64,000 nucleotides of DNA from Aureimonas sp. Leaf427 (GCF_001425485.1 NZ_LMQW01000051.1:1-64000); one strand, 5' to 3'; positions 18,709-28,115 are shown, counted from the first letter of the stretch. Numbers and translations: made by a program. The notes: generated by a model from the sequence alone, not told the origin.

Positions 18709-19890
18709 CTATGGGGACGTCGCCGCCGTTCGCTCGCGATGGCGGCCGAGCGCCTTTTCGTAGAGCGACAGCGTTTCCGCTCCGAGCGTCCGGCGCGAAA
18801 AGCGGCCGGAGGCCTCGAAGGCGCGGGCGCGCAGCGCTTGCCGAAGCCCGGCATCCTCGATCAGCGTCTTCAGCGCCCGCGCCAGATCGGCGCCGTTCGG
18901 CTCCGCCAGAAGGCCTGCGCCGGGTGCGCCGATGAAGGCGCGGGCGCTCGCATCCTCCGAACAGGCGACGACCGGTCGGCCAAAGGCCAGCGCCTCCTGA
19001 TAGACGAGGCCGAAGGACTCGTAGCGCGAGGGCGCCAGGATGATGTGGGCCCGCTCGTACTCGATCTCCACCGCTTCAGCCGGCAGCCGTCCGGCCGCGC
19101 GGATGCGCGCGCGGGCCGAAGCGGGAACCCCGGCCGGCAGATCGGAGGGCTCGATGCCGACGAGCACCAGCTCGAAATCGAGCGGCGGATCGATGCAGGA
19201 CAGCCGCTCGGCGGCGTCGAGGATCAGATCGAAGCCCTTCCGCCGCTCGGCCTTGCCGACGAAGAGGATGCGCACCGTGCCGCTTCCACCCGCCGGGCCC
19301 TCGCCCGGATAGGGCGCCGCGCGGCCGCGCGCGACGGTCTCGGGCTTCAGGCTGAGGCCGATCGCGGCATGGGGCGTGCCGTCCTTCGGCAGACGATAGG
19401 CTTCGGCGATCTCCGCCGCATGACTGCCGGTGTTCGAGATCAGCCCGTCGCTTCGCTTCGCGCTTCGCGCCTCCAGCCGATCGACGATCCAGCCGTCGAG
19501 CCGGGCGGCGACCGAGCCGCCGGGCTCGCGGGAGAGGGCCGCCGGCGTCGAATTGCGCGTGACGAAGGCGAAGCCCGGCCGCCCGGCGAGCAGGGCCCCC
19601 GGTCCATGCCAGTTCGTCGCCTCCACCAGATCGAACGCCTTCTCCCGGTGCAGCGCAAGCACGGCGCGGCGAACGGCGAGGGGCGCCGCGAGTGGCCCGA
19701 GCGGGCTCCGCTTGCCGATCTCGCATCCGACGATCGAGACGCCGGCGGACTGCGACCGCCCGGACCGGTCGAGGGTGAAGACGGTGACGTCCGTTCCGGC
19801 CTCGGCAAGGCTCTCGGCGATCTCGCGCGCGGCGGTCGAAAGCCCGGTCGGGCTCGGCGGGTAGTCCCAGGCGATCAGTGCCGTGCGCAT
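18709..19890 (-). CDS. Family 4 glycosyltransferase
   Basis: A GT-B retaining glycosyltransferase, 393 residues. The N-terminal acceptor half has the typical PPSPTGLSTAAREIAESL loop. The donor half has ILFVGKAERRKGFDLILDA and the EX7E motif region (APSRYESFGLVYQEALAFGRPVV). Substrates are unknown; cell-surface polysaccharide or glycolipid synthesis is the common role. Two in-frame ATGs compete. The one at 19890 is preferred because GAGAGG is 10 nt upstream of it but only about 1 nt from the ATG at 19899. It is followed on the same strand by mfd after a hairpin. Confidence 0.9.
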   Translation of the reverse strand: MRTALIAWDYPPSPTGLSTAAREIAESLAEAGTDVTVFTLDRSGRSQSAGVSIVGCEIGKRSPLGPLAAPLAVRRAVLALHREKAFDLVEATNWHGPGALLAGRPGFAFVTRNSTPAALSREPGGSVAARLDGWIVDRLEARSAKRSDGLISNTGSHAAEIAEAYRLPKDGTPHAAIGLSLKPETVARGRAAPYPGEGPAGGSGTVRILFVGKAERRKGFDLILDAAERLSCIDPPLDFELVLVGIEPSDLPAGVPASARARIRAAGRLPAEAVEIEYERAHIILAPSRYESFGLVYQEALAFGRPVVACSEDASARAFIGAPGAGLLAEPNGADLARALKTLIEDAGLRQALRARAFEASGRFSRRTLGAETLSLYEKALGRHRERTAATSP

Positions 19891-20052
19891 CGTCCGCATT
19901 CCTCTCGTCGAAGGTCTTGGCCCTTGGGTCCCGGCGGGCCGCCCGCAACGGGCCGCAGGCTTCGTATAGGCGGGACCGTCGGCCTTCCAGATCTTTCGGC
20001 GTCCGAGGCCGTCTCGCCTTGCACCGTGGCCTGCCGGAATCCGCGCCGCGTC

Positions 20053-20514
20053 TCAGCGGCGGCGCCGGACGGAGGAGAGGACGCTGCGGATCGCGATGCT
20101 CGAATGGATGCGCGAGACACCGGGCAGGCGGGAGAGAATCTCCTTGTGGACGATCTCGTAATCCGCCGCGTTGCGCGCCTCGAGCCGCAGGATGTAGTCG
20201 GCGTCGCCGGTCATCAGATAGCATTCGCGGATTTCGGGATGCCGGCGCACCGCCGCCTCGAACCGGTCGAGGAACTCCTCGCTCTGCCGGTCCAGCGTGA
20301 TGCGCACGATCGCGACCATCGCTTCAGCCTCGTTCGGCCCCGCCACGATGGCGGTGTAGCCCTGGATCGTCCCGCGCTCTTCCAGAAGCTGGACGCGCCG
20401 CAGGCAGGCCGATTGCGAAAGGCCGACCTCCTCGGCCAGCCGCGCATTGCTCATGCGCCCGTCCAGCCTGAGAAGGCGGACGATGTTGCGGTCGATCGTG
20501 TCGAGATCGCTCAT
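20053..20514 (-). CDS. Lrp/AsnC-family regulator, probably of the alr-dadA operon
   Basis: 153 residues: an N-terminal winged helix-turn-helix (DTIDRNIVRLLRLDGRMSNARL; recognition helix SQSACLRRVQLLEE), then the RAM effector domain (GDADYILRLEARNAADYE). It is divergent from alr-dadA with 134 bp between start codons. This is the arrangement of dadR/alanine-responsive Lrp regulators, which activate D-amino acid dehydrogenase genes in response to alanine. The start MSDLDTIDRN at 20514 matches the family; the upstream extension does not. Confidence 0.9.
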   Translation of the reverse strand: MSDLDTIDRNIVRLLRLDGRMSNARLAEEVGLSQSACLRRVQLLEERGTIQGYTAIVAGPNEAEAMVAIVRITLDRQSEEFLDRFEAAVRRHPEIRECYLMTGDADYILRLEARNAADYEIVHKEILSRLPGVSRIHSSIAIRSVLSSVRRRR

Positions 20515-20648
20515 GGCGGAATCGTGCTCAGGTGTCGAAGAAGGTTCGAAGGCGGGACGATCTTCGCAAGAGGCTTCGAGGGAACACAAGCCTCTTCGCA
20601 AAAACCGGGGCTACACTCGATGAAACAGCTCGATTGCGGAGGCCGCGC

Positions 20649-21791
20649 ATGGACCTTGCCCGGACGAAGGACGACAGGGGCGCCGGCGGGCTGCTGACCA
20701 TCGATCTCCACGCCCTGGTGGAGAACTATCGCGCCCTTGCAGCGCTCGCCGCGCCCGCTCGCTGCGCTGCCGTCGTCAAGGCCGATGCCTATGGGCTCGG
20801 CGTCGCTACGGTCGCGCCCGCCCTGATCCGCGCCGGCTGCCGCGACTTCTTCGTCGCCCATCTCTCCGAAGCCCTCGATCTCGCGCCCCATATCGGCACC
20901 GACGCCGAGACCTATGTGCTGAACGGCCTGCAGCCGGGCTCGGAATCCCTCTGCGCCGAAGCCGGCATCGTTCCCGTCCTGAACGGCCTCGAACAGGTGG
21001 CCGCCTGGCGCGAGCTGGCCGCGCGCATGGGCCGCGCACTGCCGGCGGGGCTCCAGGTGGACAGTGGCATGTCGCGTCTCGGCCTCTCCGCCGCCGAGGT
21101 CGAGGTGCTGACCGAGGGGGAGGGCAGCCTTGCCGGCATCGAGCTTCGCCTCGTCATGACGCATCTGGCCTGCGGCGACGAGGCGGAGAGCGCCTACAAT
21201 CCCGAACAGCTCGCCCGCTTCCTCGACCTCGCCGCCCGCCTGCCCAAGGCGCCGCTCTCCATCGCCAATTCCGGCGCGACGGCGATCGGCGGCGATTTCC
21301 GGCAGGACCTCGTGCGTCCCGGCGTCGCGCTCTACGGCGTCGGCCCGACCGCCGGGCGTGCGAACCCCATGAAGCCGGTCATCCGGCTCGATGCCCGCGT
21401 GATCCAGACGCGCGCGGTGCCGGCGGGAACGCCCATCGGCTACGGCTGCACGCTGGTGTCCGACCGCCCGATGCGGCTCGCCACGATCGCCGTCGGCTAT
21501 GCCGACGGCTGGCCGCGCTGCCTCAGCGGCGTCGGTGCAGCCTACAAAGGGTCCGTCCGCCTTCCGATCGCCGGGCGCGTCTCGATGGATTCGATCATCC
21601 TCGACGTCTCCGGCCTGCTCGACGGCGCGCTGACGCTCGGCGACACGGTCGAGCTGATCGGGCCGAACCAGACGCTGGAGATGGTCGCGGCGGATGCCGG
21701 CACCATCCCGTACGAGATCCTCACCGGCCTTGGCCGCCGCTATGCCCGCCGCGTTCTTTCGGCCTCCAACCTCGATGGAATCCTCCCATGA
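20649..21791 (+). CDS. alr: Alanine racemase (catabolic type)
   Basis: A PLP-dependent racemase of 380 residues. The cofactor lysine is in [11 protein letters not shown] near residue 40, and the second catalytic base (Tyr) lies in the C-terminal domain (GYGCTLVSD). RVSMDSI and the conserved C-terminal [14 protein letters not shown] are present. Start at 20649 (MDLARTKDD), with GCGGAGG upstream. Its TGA overlaps the dadA ATG (ATGA), so it most likely supplies D-alanine to DadA and corresponds to the catabolic racemase DadX; a biosynthetic role cannot be excluded if no other alr exists. Confidence 0.93.
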   Translation: MDLARTKDDRGAGGLLTIDLHALVENYRALAALAAPARCAAVVKADAYGLGVATVAPALIRAGCRDFFVAHLSEALDLAPHIGTDAETYVLNGLQPGSESLCAEAGIVPVLNGLEQVAAWRELAARMGRALPAGLQVDSGMSRLGLSAAEVEVLTEGEGSLAGIELRLVMTHLACGDEAESAYNPEQLARFLDLAARLPKAPLSIANSGATAIGGDFRQDLVRPGVALYGVGPTAGRANPMKPVIRLDARVIQTRAVPAGTPIGYGCTLVSDRPMRLATIAVGYADGWPRCLSGVGAAYKGSVRLPIAGRVSMDSIILDVSGLLDGALTLGDTVELIGPNQTLEMVAADAGTIPYEILTGLGRRYARRVLSASNLDGILP

Positions 21792-23038
21792 AGGTCACCA
21801 TTCTCGGCAGCGGCGTCATCGGCGTCACCAGCGCCTACTACCTGGCGAAGGCCGGCCACGAGGTGACGGTGATCGACCGCCAGCCGGCGGCGGCTCTGGA
21901 GACGAGCTTCGCCAATGCCGGCGAGATATCGCCCGGCTATTCCTCGCCCTGGGCGGCTCCCGGCATTCCGCAGAAGGCGGTGAAATGGCTGATGATGAAG
22001 CATTCGCCGCTGATCATCCGGCCGAACGCCGATCCCGCCATGTACGCCTGGATTGCGCAGATGCTCGCCAACTGCACGTCCGAGCGCTACCAGCTGAACA
22101 AGTCGCGCATGGTCCGCGTCGCCGAATATAGCCGCGACTGCCTGATGGCGCTGCGCGACGAGACCGGCATATCCTACGACGAGCGCATGGCCGGCACGCT
22201 CCAGGTCTTCCGCACGCAGAAGCAGCTGGACGGCATCGCCAAGGACGTGGAGGTTCTGAAGGAGGGCGGCGTGCCCTTCGAAGTGCTGGATGTGGACGGC
22301 TGCGTGCGCGCCGAGCCGGCGCTCGGCCATGTCCGGCAGACGCTGGTCGGCGGCCTCCGCCTGCCGAACGACGAGACCGGCGACTGCTTCAAGTTCACGC
22401 AAGGCCTCGCGAAGATCGCCGAAGGCCTCGGCGTCACCTTTCTCTACGGCACCGACATCACGCGCCTTTCGGCGGAGGGCGACCGCGTCACCTCCGTCGA
22501 GACGAGCGCCGGGCCGATCGCCGGCGATCTCGTGGTCGTCGCGCTCGGCAGCTACAGCCCCAAGCTTCTGAGGCCGCTCGGCATCAAGATCCCGGTCTAT
22601 CCCGTGAAGGGCTATTCGATCACCGCGCCCATCGTGGACGAGAGCCGCGCGCCGGTCTCGACCGTCATGGACGAAACCTACAAGATCGCCATCACCCGCC
22701 TCGGCGACCGCATCCGCGTCGGCGGCATGGCCGAACTCTCCGGCTTCTCCTCCGACCTTCCTCCCGCCCGGCGCGCGACGCTGGAGCAGTCGGTCTCCGA
22801 CCTTTTCCCCGGCGGCGACCTGAAGGCCGCCACCTTCTGGACGGGCCTGCGCCCCATGACCCCCGACGGCACCCCCATCATCGGCCGGACCCGCTACACC
22901 AACCTCATGCTCAACACCGGCCACGGCACGCTCGGCTGGACCATGTCCTGCGGCTCGGCGAAGATCCTGGCGGATCTCGTCTCGGGGGTGAGGACGAACA
23001 TGGACGTGTCGGATCTGTCGATGGCGCGGTACGGGTGA
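21788..23038 (+). CDS. dadA: D-amino acid dehydrogenase
   Basis: A membrane-associated FAD flavoprotein, 416 residues, that oxidises D-alanine and other D-amino acids to 2-oxo acids and passes electrons to the respiratory chain. The dinucleotide-binding motif [17 protein letters not shown] is at the N-terminus, [13 protein letters not shown] follows, and the C-terminal FAD contact [15 protein letters not shown] is complete. Length matches E. coli DadA. Coupled to alr by a 4-bp overlap and divergent from an Lrp-type gene; together they form an inducible alanine-catabolism unit. Confidence 0.95.
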   Translation: MKVTILGSGVIGVTSAYYLAKAGHEVTVIDRQPAAALETSFANAGEISPGYSSPWAAPGIPQKAVKWLMMKHSPLIIRPNADPAMYAWIAQMLANCTSERYQLNKSRMVRVAEYSRDCLMALRDETGISYDERMAGTLQVFRTQKQLDGIAKDVEVLKEGGVPFEVLDVDGCVRAEPALGHVRQTLVGGLRLPNDETGDCFKFTQGLAKIAEGLGVTFLYGTDITRLSAEGDRVTSVETSAGPIAGDLVVVALGSYSPKLLRPLGIKIPVYPVKGYSITAPIVDESRAPVSTVMDETYKIAITRLGDRIRVGGMAELSGFSSDLPPARRATLEQSVSDLFPGGDLKAATFWTGLRPMTPDGTPIIGRTRYTNLMLNTGHGTLGWTMSCGSAKILADLVSGVRTNMDVSDLSMARYG

Positions 23039-23117
23039 GCGGCGGCTTGGGCGGGCCTCTATCCATCGGGTTCGGTGCGGAAACACTCCCGTTGAGAAAC
23101 TGGGCCATTCCGCTATG

Positions 23118-23133
23118 TTGTACGAAAATACAA
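23118..23133. promoter_or_regulatory. Inverted repeat before the toxin-antitoxin pair
   Basis: TTGTA (23118-23122), a 6-bp spacer and TACAA (23129-23133) form a dyad 21 bp before the antitoxin start. Type II systems usually bind such a site to repress themselves. The sequence here is locally A+T-rich, unlike its surroundings. Confidence 0.45.
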
Positions 23134-23154
23134 AACGTTGAACGAGGGTATGGC

Positions 23155-23517
23155 ATGGCAAAAAATCAAGGCCGCTCTCGTCCAAGCAAGACGGTTCTGG
23201 ATGTCGATGATCCATCGGGTATCGGCAAACGCACTTTGGGCAACGACCTTGCCGTCCGCTCGATCCAGAGCGGCAAGATGGTCGATGCCGTCATGCACGC
23301 CGCTGCCAGTGAGGGCCTGACCGTGGCGAAGGACGGACGCATCGCGGGCCGTGTCAGCAGCGAACTGATCGCGAAGGCCAAGGCCAGGACGGGGCTTGCC
23401 TCCGACACCGAGCTCATCGAGTTCGCTTTGGCGACCATCGCGATCGAGGACGACTTTGCCGAGGCGTTCCATGCCGTGCGCGGGACGATCGATCCTGACA
23501 TGGACCTCGGATTCTGA
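23155..23517 (+). CDS. Putative antitoxin of a PIN-domain toxin-antitoxin pair
   Basis: A 120-residue protein immediately upstream of a PIN-domain gene. The N-terminus is basic and polar (MAKNQGRSRPSKTVLDVDDP). The C-terminal half, VSSELIAKAKARTGLASDTELIEFAL, reads like a helical DNA-binding or toxin-binding element of ribbon-helix-helix type. It ends acidic (DPDMDLGF). Start at 23155, chosen because GAGGGTATGG lies before it; an overlapping out-of-frame ATG at 23150 exists. I do not recognise a named antitoxin family, so the call rests on position, size and the upstream dyad. Confidence 0.65.
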   Translation: MAKNQGRSRPSKTVLDVDDPSGIGKRTLGNDLAVRSIQSGKMVDAVMHAAASEGLTVAKDGRIAGRVSSELIAKAKARTGLASDTELIEFALATIAIEDDFAEAFHAVRGTIDPDMDLGF

Positions 23518-23521
23518 CATC

Positions 23522-24103
23522 GTGGGCTTCGACTTCGGCACAGCCGAGCGCGTCAGGAGAAGCGATCCCGGTCGAACGCTCGCCCGGCGCGCGGACGACC
23601 ATTTGCCCTATATCGGCGACGAGGCGAGCGCCGGCGGCCCGCTGCTCCTCGATACCTGCGTCTATATCGACCAGTTGAAGGGCACCGCGCCCGACGCCGT
23701 CGACAGGCTGATGGACATCCGGATCGTGAACCACTCGATGGTCGCCGTCGGGGAACTGATGTTCGGCCTCGGGCAGCTCCGTGAGGACGACCAGCGCAGC
23801 CCGGCCGTGAAGGCTGGGATCGAGCGCCTCGTCCGGGCAATGCCGGAGCACCGACAACTCGTGCCGGACGCCGACGTCATCGGCCGGGCCGCGGTCCTTG
23901 CCGGAATGCTCGGCCGCACGCAGGGCTATGCCAATGACGACAAGATGAAAGCCCTGAACGACTGCACCTTGTTTCTTCAAACGGAGAAGTTCGGCCTCAC
24001 GCTCCTGACGGCCAATATTGCCGAATTCGACGTCCTGCTCCAAGTCCGTCCGCAGGGACGGGTCCTTCTGTATCGTCCAGTGCCGGCACGACGAGCCAAG
24101 TAG
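23522..24103 (+). CDS. PIN-domain protein, putative VapC-type toxin
   Basis: 193 residues starting at GTG 23522, 4 bp past the antitoxin stop; no in-frame ATG exists that would keep the first acidic motif. The PIN core has LLLDTCVYID (Asp near 44), GELMFGLGQ (Glu near 74), LNDCTLF and LLTANIAEFDVLL, giving the acidic residues of a metal-dependent RNase. A 40-residue N-terminal extension precedes the PIN fold, longer than in typical VapC of about 130 residues. Probably a ribonuclease toxin neutralised by the upstream protein. Confidence 0.75.
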   Translation: MGFDFGTAERVRRSDPGRTLARRADDHLPYIGDEASAGGPLLLDTCVYIDQLKGTAPDAVDRLMDIRIVNHSMVAVGELMFGLGQLREDDQRSPAVKAGIERLVRAMPEHRQLVPDADVIGRAAVLAGMLGRTQGYANDDKMKALNDCTLFLQTEKFGLTLLTANIAEFDVLLQVRPQGRVLLYRPVPARRAK

Positions 24104-24231
24104 TCCTGACGTCAGAGAGCCGTACGGCTTGTTCCGATGTCACCACGTTGACGATAACCCTGCGTCTACATCCGCTTGTCGGTTGAGATCGCTTCAGTCG
24201 ATCCTCGCTAGACATCGGGGCTATACCTTCC

Positions 24232-25134
24232 TCACTCCGGCAGCCGCACCCCCGTCACCCCCGCGATCATCCGGGCCACCGACGCATCGTCGTCGCGCCC
24301 CATCCCGGCCGCCGCCGTCATGAGATACATCTGCAGGGACGCCCCCGCGAGCTGGGTCGGAAAGCGTTCGGCGCGGCCCATGTCGGCGACGATGCCGAGG
24401 TCCTTGACGAAGATCTCGACGGCGCTGCGGGGTGTGTAGTCGGCGTCGAGGATGTGGGGAACGCGGTTCTCGAACATCCAGCTGTTGCCGGCCGACTGGG
24501 TGATCACCTCGTAGACCTTGGGAAGGTCGAGCCCGAGCTTGGCGGCGAAGGTCATGGCCTCGCAGGCGGCGGCGATGTGAACGCCGGCGAGGAGCTGGTT
24601 CACCATCTTGAAGGACGCGCCGATGCCGGCCTCGTCGCCGAGCCGGTGCACGGTCGCGGCCATGGCGGACAGCGCCGGTTCGGCCCTGGCGAAGGCAGCC
24701 GGGCTGCCCGATGCCATGAAGGTCAGCTCGCCCGTCGAGGCGCGCGCGGCCCCGCCGCTCATCGGCGCGTCGAGATAGAGAAGGCCCTTCGCCTCCGCCG
24801 CCGCGCCGAGGCGGCGCGCGTCGGCGGGCGCCATGGTGGCGCAGGAGACGACGACGCCGCCTTTCGCCATCCTGTCGGCGGCTCGCCCGTCGCCGAAGAG
24901 GATCGCCTCCGTCTGAGCCGCGTTCACGACGACGGCGACGAGGATGTCCGCGCCCTCGGCCGCGTCCGCGGCGCTTTCGGCCACGCGTCCGCCTTCGGCG
25001 CCGAGCGCCTCGCGCTGGCCGGGCGCCACGTCGTAGCCGGAGACGGCGAGCCTCGCGCGAAGGCCGGCCTTCGCCATGCCGAGCCCCATCGAGCCGAGCC
25101 CGATCACCGCGACCTTGCAAGCGCCGTCCGTCAT
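24232..25134 (-). CDS. ltnD: L-threonate dehydrogenase-type beta-hydroxyacid dehydrogenase
   Basis: An NAD-dependent 3-hydroxyacid dehydrogenase, 300 residues. It has the N-terminal Rossmann motif VIGLGSMGLGMA, the substrate motif DAPMSGGAARA, the catalytic Lys in FKMVNQLLAG and the C-terminal NSWMFENRVPHIL...DYTPRSAVEIFVKDLG. That last segment is characteristic of LtnD, which oxidises C2 of L-threonate. The start at 25134 has GGGAGG upstream. None of the partner genes of a threonate pathway (ltnK/otnK-type kinase, otnC aldolase) are here, so the substrate is an inference. Confidence 0.83.
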   Translation of the reverse strand: MTDGACKVAVIGLGSMGLGMAKAGLRARLAVSGYDVAPGQREALGAEGGRVAESAADAAEGADILVAVVVNAAQTEAILFGDGRAADRMAKGGVVVSCATMAPADARRLGAAAEAKGLLYLDAPMSGGAARASTGELTFMASGSPAAFARAEPALSAMAATVHRLGDEAGIGASFKMVNQLLAGVHIAAACEAMTFAAKLGLDLPKVYEVITQSAGNSWMFENRVPHILDADYTPRSAVEIFVKDLGIVADMGRAERFPTQLAGASLQMYLMTAAAGMGRDDDASVARMIAGVTGVRLPE

Positions 25135-25241
25135 GTCCCGTCCTCCCGGCCGCCCCGCCGCGACTGGAAGGACGCGATCTTTGTCGGGACGGCATTGCGA
25201 CGCGGTGATAGTCATCACCCCATCCAATGGGAGGGAAGCTT

Positions 25242-26156
25242 ATGTCCGCAGGAAATGGCAAGGGCGAAACCGTCGGTTTCATCGGCCTCGGCTACATGGG
25301 CCACGGCATGGCCAAGAACATCGTCGAGAAGGGCTATGCCCTCCACGCGCTGGCCAACCGCCGCCGCGAGGCGATCGAGGATCTCGTCGGCCGCGGCGCC
25401 GTGGAGGCGGCTTCCGTCGCCGAGATCGCCGGGGCCTGCGATGTCGTCGTCCTCTGCCTGCCCGGCTCGCCGGAGGTGGAAGCCGTCGTCGCCGGGCCGG
25501 ACGGGCTGCTGGCCAATGCGAGGCCGGGCCTCGTCATCATCGACACCTCGACCGCCAATCCCGTTTCCACCCGCCGGCTCTACGATCTCGCCGCCGAGAA
25601 GGGAGTCGCCTTCGTCGATGCGCCGCTCGGCCGCACGCCGAAGGAGGCCTGGGCGGGCGAGCTGGATTCCATGGTCGGCGCCGAGCCCGACGTCTTCGAG
25701 CGGGTGAAGCCGATCGTCGGAACCTGGTCCGGCCGCATCATCCATACCGGCGGCCCCGGCGCCGGACACACGATGAAGCTCCTGAACAACTTCCTCTCGC
25801 TCGGCTATGCCGCGCTCTATGCCGAGGCGCTCGCCATCGGCGAGAAGGCGGGCGTCTCGGCCGAGACCTTCCACGGCGTGATCGCGGGCGGCCGGATGGA
25901 TTGCGGCTTCTACCAGACCTTCATGGGCTACGTCGTCGGGCGCGATCCGGAGGCGCACAAGTTCTCCATCCGCAACGCCCACAAGGACATGCGCTATCTC
26001 GTCGGCATGGCGAACGAGGCGGGCGTCGCCAGCCACGTCTCCAGCGCCGTGAAGAACTCCTATGCGACGGCGGACGGCATTGGCCGGGGCGGCGACTTCG
26101 TGCCCTTCCTCGCCGACATCGTCGCCGAGCAGAACGGTCTTCCCAAGCGGAGCTGA
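25242..26156 (+). CDS. 3-hydroxyisobutyrate dehydrogenase-family oxidoreductase
   Basis: 304 residues. FIGLGYMGHGMAKNI binds the dinucleotide; DAPLGRTPKEAWAGEL takes the place of the usual substrate loop; the catalytic Lys is in HTMKLLNNFLSLG. It belongs to the same beta-hydroxyacid dehydrogenase superfamily as the divergent ltnD (107 bp apart), but the two differ strongly in the substrate loop. Substrate is unknown; tartronate semialdehyde, 3-hydroxyisobutyrate and sulfolactaldehyde are all used by members. Start at 25242, because the upstream ATG at 25227 overlaps its GGAGGGAAG ribosome binding site. Confidence 0.87.
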   Translation: MSAGNGKGETVGFIGLGYMGHGMAKNIVEKGYALHALANRRREAIEDLVGRGAVEAASVAEIAGACDVVVLCLPGSPEVEAVVAGPDGLLANARPGLVIIDTSTANPVSTRRLYDLAAEKGVAFVDAPLGRTPKEAWAGELDSMVGAEPDVFERVKPIVGTWSGRIIHTGGPGAGHTMKLLNNFLSLGYAALYAEALAIGEKAGVSAETFHGVIAGGRMDCGFYQTFMGYVVGRDPEAHKFSIRNAHKDMRYLVGMANEAGVASHVSSAVKNSYATADGIGRGGDFVPFLADIVAEQNGLPKRS

Positions 26157-26250
26157 GGGCAGGCCGCGCATCGGATCGCTCCCGCGAGCTTGCGTGCATC
26201 CAAGCGGGGCGCCGCGCGTTTCAACTCGACATCGTCAAGGAGACTGAAGC

Positions 26251-26508
26251 GTGTCCAACACATCCGCCATCAAGGAACATATGGAAGTCGTCGGAGCCGA
26301 CGGCGTCCATATCGGCACGGTCGACAAGGTCGAAGGCGACCGGATCAAGCTGACCAAGAAGGACAGCGGGGAGGGCTCCCACAGGGGCCACCACCATTTC
26401 ATCTCGACAGGGCTTATCGCCGAGGTCGAGGGCGACAAGGTCTGGCTGTCCGCCAATGCCGACGTGGCCGTTTCCTTCGAAGAGGAAAAGGATCGTCAGG
26501 GTATCTGA
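26251..26508 (+). CDS. DUF2171 family protein
   Basis: 85 residues, GTG start with AAGGAG upstream. The pattern KEHMEVVGADGVHIGTVDKV, then HHFISTGLIAEVEGDKVWL, is typical of DUF2171, a small beta-rich PRC-barrel-like protein common in Rhizobiales and often stress-linked. Function unknown. It follows the dehydrogenase by 94 bp and ends before a pair of hairpins. Confidence 0.85.
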   Translation: MSNTSAIKEHMEVVGADGVHIGTVDKVEGDRIKLTKKDSGEGSHRGHHHFISTGLIAEVEGDKVWLSANADVAVSFEEEKDRQGI

Positions 26509-26531
26509 CAAGTCAGGCCCCGACACGAAAA

Positions 26532-26550
26532 GGCCCGGCACGGCCGGGCC
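26532..26550 (-). terminator. Terminator hairpin between convergent small genes
   Basis: GGCCCGGC (26532-26539), loop ACG, GCCGGGCC (26543-26550). On the minus strand the stem is followed by TTTT, which makes it a plausible intrinsic terminator for the XRE-like gene. A second stem, GCCGGCC/GGCCGGC (26563-26581), precedes it on that strand. The plus-strand DUF2171 gene may use the same hairpins. Confidence 0.7.
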
Positions 26551-26595
26551 GAACTTCCCGGGGCCGGCCACGAAGGCCGGCGGAAGGACCTTCCG

Positions 26596-26838
26596 TCAGA
26601 CGGCGGAGGGAACCAGAAGCACGTCCGGCGGCACGTGAAGCGCTTCGCCGATCGCCTTCAGTTCATCCGGCTTCGGAGTGGCGCCGTCTTCGATGGCGTC
26701 GATCCGGGCCGGCGGAATGCCGGTGTCTTCCGCAAGCTCGCCGACCGTGATCTCGGTCTCGACGCGAAAGGCGCGCACGGGCGGCACGCCGTCCTCGATC
26801 GCCTCGATAACCTCCTCGGGTATACCGTCCTCACGCAT
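26596..26838 (-). CDS. Small helix-turn-helix (XRE-like) protein
   Basis: 80 residues. The segment TVGELAEDTGIPPARIDAIE reads as a Cro/C1-type helix-turn-helix, followed by PDELKAIGEALHVPPDVLL, the usual last two helices. The N-terminal 30 residues (VIEAIEDGVPPVRAFR) are acidic. It could be a stand-alone regulator or an antitoxin-like protein, but no toxin candidate adjoins it. The gene is convergent with DUF2171. Confidence 0.72.
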   Translation of the reverse strand: MREDGIPEEVIEAIEDGVPPVRAFRVETEITVGELAEDTGIPPARIDAIEDGATPKPDELKAIGEALHVPPDVLLVPSAV

Positions 26839-27125
26839 CGCTATCCCTTTTCCGATTTTCCATTAACCACGGAGTGGCTAACGCCGCTTCCCCCGCGGAC
26901 GTTGCGATGGTCCGCGACAATTTCGACCGTGATGTGACCACCTGTCGTCCCGCCTTGCAAACGATCCGTCCTCGCGGCGCGTCGCTCCGCGGCCATTCCC
27001 CGTCACCTTGCCTCGGCACCGCGATCGTGGAAAACCTGCCGAAACGGCGTTCTTCAGCACAGCTGAGCGCCTGCCCGTTCCCCAATACGGGCGCTTCCAA
27101 ACCCCTCGATGACCGGACCCTCCCG

Positions 27126-28061
27126 ATGAAGCCTTCCCTCGTTCAGCTCTGCCATCTGACGCCCGATGTGGAGGCCGTTCTACACGAGCGTTACGAGGTC
27201 ACGCGGCTCGCGCCGACCGACGATCCGGCTTCCGTGGCGGGCCTCGATGCGGGAGCGGTGCGCGCGATCGTCACGGGCGGTCATATCGGCGTGACCAGGG
27301 ACTTCGCCGACAAGCTTCCCGGGCTGGAGGTCGTCTCGATCAACGGCGTCGGCTTCGACAAGGTCGATCTCGACCACGCCAAGGCGCGCGGCATCCGCGT
27401 TTCCAACACGCCGGATGTCCTGACCGACGACGTCGCCGATCTCGCGGTCGGCCTCACGATCGCGCTCTTGCGCGGCCTCGTTCCGGCCGATGCGCATGTT
27501 CGCTCCGGCGCTTGGCTTCAGGGCGATCGGCCGACCGGGCTTCGGCTTTCCGGGCGCCGCGTCGGCATCTATGGTCTCGGCCGCATCGGTCGCGCGATCG
27601 CGCGCCGCTTCCAGGCCTTCGGCTGCCCGATCGCCTATTCCGGCCGCCGGCCGCACGACGTCGACTATCTCTTCCAGGAAAGTATCATCGGTCTCGCCGA
27701 AGCGTCCGACATCCTCGTCGTCGCCGCCTCCGCCTCGCCGGAGACGCACAACGTCGTCGACCGCGCCGTGCTCCAGGCGCTGGGGCCGCGTGGCATCCTC
27801 GTCAACATCGCCCGCGGCTCGCTGGTGGACGAATCCGTGCTGATCGAGGCGCTGCGCTCGGGCGTGATCGCCGGCGCCGCGCTCGACGTCTTCGCCGACG
27901 AGCCGCGCGTGCCAGAAGCCTTCTTCGGCCTGCCGAACACCGTGCTGGCGCCCCATATCGGCAGCAACACGGTGGAGACGCGCAAGGCCATGGGCGACCT
28001 CGTCCTCGCCAATCTCGAAGCGCATTTCGCGGGCCGGCCGATGCCGACCGCGCTCGTCTGA
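27126..28061 (+). CDS. D-2-hydroxyacid dehydrogenase
   Basis: An NAD(P)-dependent enzyme of 311 residues interconverting 2-oxo acids and D-2-hydroxy acids. The cofactor motif is GIYGLGRIGRAIARRF near 140-160; the catalytic Arg is in NIARGSLVDE, the Glu in ADEPRVPE and the His in LAPHIGSNT. The pattern resembles glyoxylate/hydroxypyruvate reductases of the GhrB/GRHPR branch. Start at 27126 because the preceding 84 codons look non-coding; the ribosome binding site is weak. Neighbouring sugar-acid enzymes suggest a role in hydroxy-acid catabolism. Confidence 0.9.
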   Translation: MKPSLVQLCHLTPDVEAVLHERYEVTRLAPTDDPASVAGLDAGAVRAIVTGGHIGVTRDFADKLPGLEVVSINGVGFDKVDLDHAKARGIRVSNTPDVLTDDVADLAVGLTIALLRGLVPADAHVRSGAWLQGDRPTGLRLSGRRVGIYGLGRIGRAIARRFQAFGCPIAYSGRRPHDVDYLFQESIIGLAEASDILVVAASASPETHNVVDRAVLQALGPRGILVNIARGSLVDESVLIEALRSGVIAGAALDVFADEPRVPEAFFGLPNTVLAPHIGSNTVETRKAMGDLVLANLEAHFAGRPMPTALV

Positions 28062-28115
28062 GCGCGTTTCTCGCGAGAAGAGATCGGCATTTCGATGCCG
28101 GTCCTCGAGTTTGTT

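Noticed and set aside
26874-27125. 84-codon N-terminal extension of the 2-hydroxyacid dehydrogenase
   Set aside because: The extension has no similarity to the family and the region also fits a promoter; the domain begins at 27126.
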